This document shows, one piece after another, positions 1-5,176 of a DNA stretch of 6,880 bases. Location: contig WAJW01000076.1 of NCBI GenBank assembly GCA_015523685.1, forward strand, positions 1 to 6,880, read 5' to 3'. The notes beneath the pieces are model-generated. The model did no database searches, had not been told where the DNA came from, and was given only the letters and a program-made list of their open reading frames with translations. Numbering within the stretch: the stretch's first letter is position 1; each line of letters starts with the position of its first letter. The stretch comes from Archaeoglobaceae archaeon (GTDB lineage: Archaea > Halobacteriota > Archaeoglobi > Archaeoglobales > JdFR-42). The position numbers were made by a program, and so were the translations under genes.

Positions 1-29
1 AAAAAAGTGTATGTAAGAAATGTAAGGAT
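1..29 (-). terminator. Possible oligo-T terminator after the flavodiiron gene
   Basis: Downstream of the flavodiiron stop codon the minus strand is T-rich and reaches a run of six T at positions 6-1. Archaeal RNA polymerase commonly terminates at oligo-T tracts without a hairpin. The run sits at the window edge, so its full length is not visible. This is inferred from composition only. Confidence 0.35.
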
Positions 30-1214
30 TCACGATTCCTTAATTTTCTCAGCGAATCTCCTTCCAAATTCCTCGCATTTTTCAAGTTCTTCCTCTGAAG
101 GCGTGTATCTGAATCTCAGATTGGATTCAACAACTTCCATTCCCGCCTCTTTCAGAATTTCCTCCACCTTTCTTACAGCTTCTCCACTCCATCCATAAGA
201 TCCAATAGCCGATGCAATCTTACCGATGGGCTTTAATCCCTTCATGTACGTGAGAAATCCGGATACCGATGGATAGACCTCTCTGTTCAGGGTGGGTGTT
301 CCCACGATCAGACCTCTGGAGAGCATTATCTCCTTCATGATAAAACTCCAGTCTGATTCTTTCAACCTGTATATCCCGTATTCTATTCCTTCAGCCTCCA
401 GCCCGGCGGAAACGTTTCTGACCATTTTCTCTGTGTTGCCCCACATCGTGTCGTATACGATCACAACCTTTTTTTCCGCCACTCCCCCGCTCCAGTCTCT
501 GTAAAGCTGGATTATTTTTTCTATGTCTTTTCTCCAGATCATCCCGTGACTCGGTGCAATCATTCTTATTCCATCTATCTGGCTCTCCAGAACTTCCAGA
601 ACTTTTCTCACCTGAGGCGAGTAAACCATGACTATATTGGCATAATACTTGCCCGCCTCATCGAAAACATCTATTCCGGTGAGTTCATCTGAATATCTCA
701 CCGAGCTTGCAATGTGCTGGCCAAATGCATCGTTCGGAAAGAGTATCTCATCCTCCACAAGATACGTGAACATGGTATCCGGCCAGTGAACAAGAGGTGC
801 CTCTATAAACCTGAGAGTTCTTGTACCGAGTGAGAGTTCATCTCCCGTTTTCACCACCGTTATGTCCCATTTATCGCTGTAAACCTTTTCTATGACATTT
901 TTCGCCCTCTGAGTGCACAGTATTTCTGCGTCAACCCTCTCCATGAGATACGGCAGTGCACTTGAATGATCGTACTCTATATGGTTTACAATGACATAAT
1001 CAACATTCTCAAAAGGAGTCACATCCCCAATCCTCGACAGATACTCCTCACTGAATCTGTAATAAACTGTGTCTATGATGGCGGTTTTCCTGTCTCTTAC
1101 AACATATGCATTATAGCTTGTTCCATACGGGGTTTTGTAACCGTGAAAATCCCTCACGTCCCAGTCAACAACCCCCACCCAGTAAACGTCATCAGAGATT
1201 TCAAAGGCCTTCAT
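30..1214 (-). CDS. fprA: FprA-type flavodiiron protein (O2 or NO reductase)
   Basis: A 394-aa A-type flavoprotein that reduces O2 to water (or NO to N2O) in the cytoplasm. The N-terminal beta-lactamase-like domain (about 1-240) keeps all the expected diiron ligands: H78, E80 and H83 in the HxExDH motif, then H143, D162 and H223. The C-terminal flavodoxin domain (about 248-394) has the FMN phosphate loop DTMWGNTEKM at 255-264 and a later SYGWSGEA segment. Size and order are normal for the family. The ATG at 1214 was chosen over an upstream in-frame start at 1286 because it has a GAGGTGA site about 4 nt before it and gives the usual N-terminus. It starts 4 nt after the stop of the rubrerythrin-like gene and is the last gene of the defence operon. 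In methanogens the donor is F420H2; in Desulfovibrio and Moorella it is rubredoxin. The rubredoxin gene in this operon favours rubredoxin here, but F420H2 is not excluded. Confidence 0.95.
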   Translation of the reverse strand: MKAFEISDDVYWVGVVDWDVRDFHGYKTPYGTSYNAYVVRDRKTAIIDTVYYRFSEEYLSRIGDVTPFENVDYVIVNHIEYDHSSALPYLMERVDAEILCTQRAKNVIEKVYSDKWDITVVKTGDELSLGTRTLRFIEAPLVHWPDTMFTYLVEDEILFPNDAFGQHIASSVRYSDELTGIDVFDEAGKYYANIVMVYSPQVRKVLEVLESQIDGIRMIAPSHGMIWRKDIEKIIQLYRDWSGGVAEKKVVIVYDTMWGNTEKMVRNVSAGLEAEGIEYGIYRLKESDWSFIMKEIMLSRGLIVGTPTLNREVYPSVSGFLTYMKGLKPIGKIASAIGSYGWSGEAVRKVEEILKEAGMEVVESNLRFRYTPSEEELEKCEEFGRRFAEKIKES

Positions 1215-1218
1215 GACT

Positions 1219-1725
1219 TCACCTCTCCGTTTCCAGAGAGAATTCGGGGATGTCAAACCAGAAGCCCGTTTGTTTGATGTAATCAAGCTGTGAGCTTATG
1301 AGCTTATAGTGGGCCTTTTCCATTTCCACAAGTTTTTCGAACATCTTTCTGGCCTCTTCAGTCCCCACATTTTTCATCTGCTCTTCATAGAATTCGATGG
1401 ATCTCTTCTCCTGATCCAGAGCAACCTCAAGGGCGTCCACCTGCTGTAATCCAGATGCACCCTTTCTTTTCTGTATGCTGTCGAGAGCAGGAACAAGCTT
1501 TTCAACCTCGGACCTCTTTATATTCACCCTCTGCCATCCCTTCCTATCCCTCAGATTTTCAAGCTGGTTTTCCAGAATCACCATGTGCTCAAGCTCATCT
1601 CTGGCGAGAGTTATGAACATGTTTTTTCCCGTGATATCCCCGGTGTTTCTTGCAAATTCAAGATAGTTCCTCAGACCAGCCTTCTCAACCTCGATGGCAA
1701 ACTCAAGACTCCTTATCTCATCCAT
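1219..1725 (-). CDS. Rubrerythrin-like diiron protein without rubredoxin domain
   Basis: A 168-aa ferritin-like four-helix protein, probably a peroxide reductase (H2O2 to water). Two ExxH motifs mark the diiron site: E44/H47 (DELEHM) and E136/H139 (EMEKAHY). E14 and E106 are the likely ligands on helices A and C. The tail GFWFDIPEFSLE is typical of rubrerythrin-like archaeal proteins. Classical rubrerythrins carry a C-terminal rubredoxin domain of about 40 residues with two CxxC motifs; this protein has no cysteine and must take electrons from a separate carrier. The rubredoxin gene 13 nt upstream is the obvious candidate. The ATG at 1725 is preceded by GGAGGAT. The stop lies 4 nt before the flavodiiron start, so translation of the two is probably linked. 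An iron-storage or other ferritin-like role is possible but less likely in this context. Confidence 0.9.
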   Translation of the reverse strand: MDEIRSLEFAIEVEKAGLRNYLEFARNTGDITGKNMFITLARDELEHMVILENQLENLRDRKGWQRVNIKRSEVEKLVPALDSIQKRKGASGLQQVDALEVALDQEKRSIEFYEEQMKNVGTEEARKMFEKLVEMEKAHYKLISSQLDYIKQTGFWFDIPEFSLETER

Positions 1726-1738
1726 TCATATCCTCCGG

Positions 1739-1900
1739 TTATGGAATCTTTTCGAAATCGCTTTTGGGTGCGCCGCACACCGGACACACCCAGTCTTCGG
1801 GAAGCTCTTCCCATTTTGTTCCCGGTTCGATGTCATTTTCAGGGTCTCCCTCACTCTCATCATACACATATCCGCAGACGGTGCACTGATATCTCGCCAT
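1739..1900 (-). CDS. Rubredoxin
   Basis: A 53-aa rubredoxin, a one-electron carrier with one iron bound by four cysteines. Reading the minus strand gives MARYQCTVCGYVYDESEGDP at the start and DWVCPVCGAPKSDFEKIP at the end. The ligands are C6, C9, C39 and C42, with the aromatic core residues Y11, Y13, W30, W37 and F49 in the usual places. The ATG at 1900 has GAGGTGAT 3 nt upstream. It lies 14 nt after the superoxide reductase gene and 13 nt before the rubrerythrin-like gene. Position and known rubredoxin chemistry suggest that it supplies electrons to the superoxide reductase, the rubrerythrin-like protein and the flavodiiron protein. An overlapping out-of-frame reading frame (1726-1908) is not the gene. 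Confidence 0.97.
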   Translation of the reverse strand: MARYQCTVCGYVYDESEGDPENDIEPGTKWEELPEDWVCPVCGAPKSDFEKIP

Positions 1901-1914
1901 TCCATCACCTCAGA

Positions 1915-2289
1915 TTATTCAACCCTTATCTTCTTCCTGCCTTCCCACACTCCATGGAGGTTGCATCTGGCAAGAGCTCTGAGCTCAAACTCGTCGTGGG
2001 GATGGGTCAGTTTTATCTCCGCCACTATCTTCGGCTCGGAGAAAACAGGTGTGAGATCATATCGGAATATGAAGGTATCTCCATGCCACAGCTCTATCCA
2101 CTGAAAATGATGTCCCTCTTCATTGGGATGAGCCATCAATTTTCCTACCTCAACAGTCACCTCAAATGATTCGCCCGCTTTAACAGTTTCAGGTGCATCA
2201 ATAACAGGCGTATGCTTCTTTTCAAGATCGGTCATATCCTCAGATTTTGCCGATTTAATACCACAGAAGAGGTCCTCCTCACATGTCAT
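1915..2289 (-). CDS. sor: Superoxide reductase (neelaredoxin type, 1Fe)
   Basis: A 124-aa cytoplasmic enzyme that reduces superoxide to H2O2 without making O2. The ferrous centre II ligands are visible: H26 (KKHTPVI), H54 and H60 (HPNEEGHH), C109 and H112 (CNLHG). Their spacing matches the Pyrococcus enzyme (H16, H41, H47, C111, H114). The lysine that helps attract superoxide is kept as K25. The position two before the first histidine, where a glutamate usually binds resting ferric iron, is K24; a glutamate lies one residue earlier (E23). The N-terminal 20 residues form an extension with C3 and C9. The region between the HH motif and CNLHG is shorter than in the Thermotoga and Pyrococcus enzymes. 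The ATG at 2289 was chosen over a start at 2319 because AAGGTGGTGAT ends 3 nt upstream. It has its own likely TATA box and follows the desulforedoxin-like gene by 39 nt. Confidence 0.95.
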   Translation of the reverse strand: MTCEEDLFCGIKSAKSEDMTDLEKKHTPVIDAPETVKAGESFEVTVEVGKLMAHPNEEGHHFQWIELWHGDTFIFRYDLTPVFSEPKIVAEIKLTHPHDEFELRALARCNLHGVWEGRKKIRVE

Positions 2290-2319
2290 AATATCACCAC
2301 CTTTCAATTTTATCTGCAA

Positions 2320-2328
2320 GATATAAAA
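2320..2328 (-). promoter_or_regulatory. Likely internal TATA box for superoxide reductase
   Basis: The minus strand reads TTTTATATC directly after the desulforedoxin-like stop codon. It is centred about 35 nt upstream of the superoxide reductase ATG, which predicts a transcript starting near 2299 with a leader of about 10 nt. This resembles the layout of the operon's first promoter. It could let the reductase and the genes after it be expressed apart from the first gene. Confidence 0.45.
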
Positions 2329-2460
2329 CTATGCCGGTTCTTCAATGAGAACCATATCCTGTCTGCAGCAAACAAGGGTTCCGCCACCAACCTTCGTGAC
2401 GACAACCTCATTTCCACATACCTCGCATCTGTATTTCTCACCGACCTTTTTAACTGGCAT
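2329..2460 (-). CDS. Desulforedoxin-like one-iron protein
   Basis: A 43-aa protein with the desulforedoxin / desulfoferrodoxin centre I fold. Reading the minus strand gives EKYRCEVCGNEVVVTKVGGG followed by TLVCCRQDMVLIEEPA. The ligands should be C12, C15, C31 and C32: a CxxC followed by the adjacent CC pair that distinguishes desulforedoxin from rubredoxin. The sequence is very close to the Desulfovibrio gigas desulforedoxin pattern CELCG ... GGGTLVCC. In two-iron superoxide reductases this module is fused to the N-terminus of the catalytic domain; here it is a separate gene just before a one-iron superoxide reductase. The ATG at 2460 has GAGGTGAT 3 nt upstream. It is the first gene of the defence operon. 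A role as redox partner or structural partner of the reductase is inferred from position. Its small size makes it easy to overlook. Confidence 0.93.
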   Translation of the reverse strand: MPVKKVGEKYRCEVCGNEVVVTKVGGGTLVCCRQDMVLIEEPA

Positions 2461-2490
2461 AACATCACCTCAAGCCAGATTTCTTGGGAC

Positions 2491-2505
2491 TTTTTATATA
2501 TAAAA
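2491..2505 (-). promoter_or_regulatory. Strong TATA box of the oxidative defence operon
   Basis: The minus strand reads TTTTATATATAAAAA, preceded by the purine-rich GAAGTGAAG, which fits a BRE element. The centre lies about 37 nt before the ATG at 2460. Transcription starting about 25 nt downstream would give a leader of roughly 12 nt that just contains the Shine-Dalgarno site. This is one of the clearest promoters in the window. Confidence 0.75.
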
Positions 2506-2533
2506 CTTCACTTCAGAATTTATAAACGGAAAA

Positions 2534-2558
2534 CCGATATAGAGGATACTCTAATCGG
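2534..2558. promoter_or_regulatory. Imperfect palindrome between divergent promoters, possible operator
   Basis: An inverted repeat with arms CCGAT-A-TAGAG and CTCTAATCGG around a GATA centre: ten paired bases each side with one bulged A. It lies 28 nt upstream of the defence-operon TATA box and about 36 nt upstream of the likely TATA box of the lipoyl-carrier gene. That position suits a shared regulator, either an activator or a looping repressor. No binding protein can be named from the sequence. Confidence 0.45.
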
Positions 2559-2593
2559 AACCAGACTCTGCTCGATGAGGAATACAACAACAG

Positions 2594-2600
2594 TTTAATA
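2594..2600 (+). promoter_or_regulatory. Likely TATA box of the GcvH-like gene
   Basis: TTTAATA on the plus strand, centred about 39 nt before the TTG start at 2636. It predicts transcription starting near 2622, giving a leader of about 14 nt that contains GGTGAT at 2625-2630. A TTTATAAA at 2519-2526 is a better TATA match but would give a leader of about 90 nt. Confidence 0.4.
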
Positions 2601-2635
2601 CAATTTGGGAGAGCAGAATGTATGGGTGATGTCCA

Positions 2636-3064
2636 TTGAAGAAAATAGAAGGATATCTTTTTGATCCTGAGAGGTACTACACAAAAGATCACATCTGGGC
2701 CTCAGTGGAGGATGGAAACGTCAGGGCGGGGATGGATGATTATGGGGTTAAGGGTTTGGGAAATGTGGAATATATCGAGTTACCCCGGGTGGGTGATAGA
2801 TTCAAGCAGGGAGAGGCATTTGGAACTGTTGAATCCGAGAAGTGGATTGGTGAGCTGACAATGCCTGTTGGAGGAGAGATTATTGAGGTTAACTCCGAGG
2901 TTGAGGATGACTACGAATTGCTCACAGATAGTCCGTACGAAAGGGGCTGGCTTATATTGATAAATCCAGATGATCTGGAAAGAGATCTCAACTCAGGATT
3001 TTTAATTTACGGAGAGGAAGCAATTAAAGAATGGATGAAAGAAGAGATATCCAAGGAAGAATAG
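2636..3064 (+). CDS. GcvH-like lipoyl carrier protein
   Basis: A 142-aa protein of the glycine cleavage H family. The N-terminal YYTKDHIW motif (14-21) corresponds to the family's YTKEHEW. The lipoylation site lies in GTVESEKWIGELTMPVGGEI (63-82), with K69 as the lipoyl lysine in a sharp turn between two beta strands. The GGEIIEVN and GWLILI segments follow as in H proteins. The C-terminal 20 residues are charged and form a short extension. The start is TTG: a stop codon lies in frame three codons upstream, no ATG or GTG occurs before residue 33, and GGTGAT sits 5 nt before the TTG. No P, T or L protein gene is visible nearby, so glycine cleavage cannot be assumed. Related stand-alone carriers (LbpA) serve the sulfur-oxidising Hdr-like pathway. 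It is transcribed divergently from the oxidative defence operon, which may point to shared control. The family is confident; the pathway is unknown. Confidence 0.9.
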   Translation: MKKIEGYLFDPERYYTKDHIWASVEDGNVRAGMDDYGVKGLGNVEYIELPRVGDRFKQGEAFGTVESEKWIGELTMPVGGEIIEVNSEVEDDYELLTDSPYERGWLILINPDDLERDLNSGFLIYGEEAIKEWMKEEISKEE

Positions 3065-3069
3065 CCGGA

Positions 3070-3627
3070 TCATCTGAACACCCTGTCAAAGAAGGGGCTT
3101 TTCCCTGCCGAGGCCAGGGGTATTCCCATCACAACATCACTTTTGGCCATTCCCAGAGCCCTTGCTGCGGTACCGATTCTGTACATTATCCGGTTATCCA
3201 CATTCAGAATGCTGGCCGTCTTTACAGCCGAACCCAGGGCGATTCCCAGATCCATTATCTTGTAAGCACAGCTCGGCCCTCTGAAATCCCTTCCCTCTTT
3301 TTTCTCCGCTTTTTTCAATTCAGAGCAATTTTCAAACCCGCAGGCACCGCAGTTCAGTCCAATGGTCTCATCCCCCCACACACCTATCAGCAGGACTGCG
3401 GATGAAACTTCAACACCCATGGCATCCCTTGTGAAGTTCGGTATGTTTCTCTCTTCAGCCAGCCTCCTCATGTAATCAGAAAGCTTCTTTTTGTCCTCTC
3501 CAGTTACCAGAACTATCTCAAGGGAATCTCTGCCTGCAGCCTTGGGTGCGGTTCTTGCGGAAATTGCCATGAGTTCACCGATAATTTCAATTGCCCTTTC
3601 CCTTACTTCTTCCTCACTTATTATCAG
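3070..3627 (-). CDS. DUF2148-type ferredoxin-domain protein, probable CTG start
   Basis: A 185-aa protein of the DUF2148 (ferredoxin-domain) family, whose function is unknown. It begins with the family's LMAISARTAPKA segment (19-30). An iron-sulfur motif CGACGFENC follows (C93, C96, C101), then C120 in GPSCAYKIMDLGIALGSA, giving four cysteines fit for a 4Fe-4S cluster. It has no membrane segment. The start is a problem: no ATG, GTG or TTG exists near the homologous N-terminus. CTG at 3627 sits exactly 3 nt after GGAGGTGAT, the same spacing as the ATG genes here, and overlaps the upstream stop as CTGA. The alternatives are ATG at 3705, which adds 26 residues inside the previous gene, or ATG at 3570, which would remove conserved sequence. 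It is coupled to DGGGP synthase, so a redox role linked to lipid saturation is possible but unproven. Its stop is 5 nt from that of the convergent lipoyl-carrier gene. Confidence 0.88.
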   Translation of the reverse strand: MIISEEEVRERAIEIIGELMAISARTAPKAAGRDSLEIVLVTGEDKKKLSDYMRRLAEERNIPNFTRDAMGVEVSSAVLLIGVWGDETIGLNCGACGFENCSELKKAEKKEGRDFRGPSCAYKIMDLGIALGSAVKTASILNVDNRIMYRIGTAARALGMAKSDVVMGIPLASAGKSPFFDRVFR

Positions 3628-4490
3628 ATCATCACCTCCAGAGCGCCTGACAGGAACGCCACCAATCCTGCAAGCATTCCGAGCAGAGTTTCCTTCCTCA
3701 TCCATCCTATATCCATTTTACCTTTTATCAGGTTAAATGATACGTGTATCAGAATTACATCGGTAACGATAACAAACACCATGTAGAGCTTACTGTGAAA
3801 ATAGAGGGAGTTTTCGTATAAAAATGGCAGGGGAGATATGAGAACAGAAAAGATCAGAAATGCAGATGCAATCAATCCCGCATATCTTACTCCAAAGACC
3901 CTTGCAATTGACCTCACATTTCTGAGGGCGTCTCCCTCAACATCCTCTATTCCCTTCATTATCTCCCTTCCAAGACCCGAAAAAAATGCAAGTGAGGATA
4001 GAATTCCGGCATCAAAGGTTAAAGAGTTTTTTGCAACGAAACTGCCGAAAATGAACGGAGCGGACATGGTAAATGCGATGTAAATATTACCCGCAATACC
4101 GAATTCCTTCAGTTTCACATCATAAAAAATCCCAAGGGCTGTAATTGCACCCGCAAGGATAAAAGCGGGGAGGCTTATGAGAAATGAGGTTAGCAGACCC
4201 GCGGGAAGAATTATTGTGGCAGATAAAAGGGCGTTTTTTCTGGTTATCTCTCCTCTCACAAGAGGTCTGTCCATCCTTCGATTGACAACATCCACCTCGT
4301 AATCGAAGTAGTCATTCAGAGCAAAAGCTGAGGCCTGAAGAAAAAGGGCGGTCAGGAAACCCAGAATGAAATTCAGAAAAGAGGAACCCCCTGCAACGAT
4401 TATCCCCACAGCAACACCGATACCATACATCACTCCATGTTCGAGTCTGAACAACCGCCAGTATGAGGAAAGAGTCGCCGTGACATTCAT
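3624..4490 (-). CDS. Digeranylgeranylglyceryl phosphate synthase (UbiA family)
   Basis: A 288-aa integral membrane prenyltransferase. It adds the second geranylgeranyl chain to GGGP to make DGGGP, the archaeol precursor (EC 2.5.1.42). The first aspartate-rich motif is NDYFDYEVD (N59, D60, D63, D67), followed by NRRMDRPLVRGEI (70-82). The second is GREIMKGIEDVEGD (174-187, with D183 and D187). Both are Mg2+-diphosphate sites of the UbiA superfamily. The rest is about eight or nine hydrophobic helices. The length is normal for archaeal enzymes. The ATG at 4490 overlaps the GGGP synthase stop as ATGA and has no clear Shine-Dalgarno site, so it probably depends on translational coupling. Its own stop overlaps the CTG of the next gene. 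Other UbiA enzymes use different acceptors, but adjacency to GGGP synthase makes the lipid assignment strong. Confidence 0.94.
   Translation of the reverse strand: MNVTATLSSYWRLFRLEHGVMYGIGVAVGIIVAGGSSFLNFILGFLTALFLQASAFALNDYFDYEVDVVNRRMDRPLVRGEITRKNALLSATIILPAGLLTSFLISLPAFILAGAITALGIFYDVKLKEFGIAGNIYIAFTMSAPFIFGSFVAKNSLTFDAGILSSLAFFSGLGREIMKGIEDVEGDALRNVRSIARVFGVRYAGLIASAFLIFSVLISPLPFLYENSLYFHSKLYMVFVIVTDVILIHVSFNLIKGKMDIGWMRKETLLGMLAGLVAFLSGALEVMI
3631..3639 (-). promoter_or_regulatory. Shine-Dalgarno site that decides a CTG start
   Basis: GGAGGTGAT on the minus strand, 3 nt before CTG at 3627-3625. The desulforedoxin, rubredoxin and superoxide reductase genes in this window also have their GTGAT core exactly 3 nt before ATG. 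The site lies inside the last codons of the DGGGP synthase gene and has no other start codon at the right distance that opens a long frame. Confidence 0.7.
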
Positions 4491-5176
4491 ATTATCGTGC
4501 TCAGAAATGCATCGATTCCCCTCTCGTAAATAACATTCCCCACGACTATCGCATGAGCATATTTACTCATCTCAAGACTTTTTTCCCTGTCCACTATCCC
4601 TCCACCGTAAATTATCATGGCCCTTGAGATCTTTTTTCTCACCTCTTTCACAACTTCAGGATCGCCATAGGTCCCGCTGTACTCGATATATATTATGGGG
4701 AAGGAAAAAAGCTGTTCCGCTGTTATCGCGTATGATGCAACCTCTTCAGGTGAAAGATCAGTTCTGGCCCCGGTAACCCTTCCAACCGCTGAATCAGGAT
4801 TGAGGACTATATAGGCCTCGAGAACAACCCTGTCCATGATAGAGAGAAAATCCTCCACATTGGAGTAATGTCTCATGATCCATTCTGCATGCTTCCCAAT
4901 TACCCAGTCCACCTTTCCCGCATTTACAACTGAAGGAACGAATATGTAATCCACATCGTACACCACTCCCCCAGGATCAGAGGGTTCGAGTACAACGGGT
5001 ATATCGTAATCGGAGAGCATTTCTATCAGTTTCCTGGCCTTTTCAGCGGTGACATTCTGGGTTCCCGAAACCATGATCGCATCCGTACCGCTATCCACCA
5101 CTGCCTTAACAAGAGCCTCATCATTCCTTCTATCAGGATCGAGCTTTGTCAGATGTCTCCATGTTCTCCAGTGCAT
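4487..5176 (-). CDS. Geranylgeranylglyceryl phosphate synthase (GGGPS)
   Basis: A 229-aa TIM-barrel enzyme, soluble or loosely membrane-bound. It joins sn-glycerol-1-phosphate to geranylgeranyl diphosphate, the first committed step of archaeal ether lipids (EC 2.5.1.41). Seen motifs: HLTKLDPDR near the start (K11, D13), SGTQNVT (37-43), EPSDP (64-68), YIEYSGTYGDP (163-173), YGGGI (190-194) and VGNVIYE (212-218). The last three form the glycerol-phosphate and active-site loops. The sequence matches the group I enzyme of Archaeoglobus fulgidus as I recall it (MRWRKWRHITKLDPD there, MHWRTWRHLTKLDPD here). That match favours the ATG at 5176, which overlaps the previous gene's stop as TAATG, over an in-frame ATG at 5188. 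It is translated just before DGGGP synthase, the next enzyme of the pathway. Confidence 0.95.
   Translation of the reverse strand: MHWRTWRHLTKLDPDRRNDEALVKAVVDSGTDAIMVSGTQNVTAEKARKLIEMLSDYDIPVVLEPSDPGGVVYDVDYIFVPSVVNAGKVDWVIGKHAEWIMRHYSNVEDFLSIMDRVVLEAYIVLNPDSAVGRVTGARTDLSPEEVASYAITAEQLFSFPIIYIEYSGTYGDPEVVKEVRKKISRAMIIYGGGIVDREKSLEMSKYAHAIVVGNVIYERGIDAFLSTII

Noticed and set aside
1215..1286. Extended N-terminus for the flavodiiron protein from 1286
   Set aside because: It would overlap the rubrerythrin-like gene by over 60 nt. The ATG at 1214 has a good ribosome site and matches the usual family start.
1726..1908. 60-codon minus-strand frame overlapping the rubredoxin
   Set aside because: It is the wrong frame. 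The frame starting at ATG 1900 gives a canonical rubredoxin with both CxxCG motifs.
1585..2169. 194-codon open frame on the plus strand
   Set aside because: It runs antisense through the rubrerythrin, rubredoxin and superoxide reductase genes, all of which have intact metal-binding motifs. Its translation shows no recognisable domain.
2212..2598. 128-codon plus-strand frame across the small genes and promoter region
   Set aside because: It is antisense to the desulforedoxin-like gene and crosses a clear promoter region. It has no plausible ribosome site or domain.
3628..3705. ATG at 3705 as start of the DUF2148 protein
   Set aside because: It adds 26 residues with no family resemblance inside the DGGGP synthase gene. 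The perfect ribosome site lies much further downstream, just before CTG 3627. It cannot be fully excluded without protein data.
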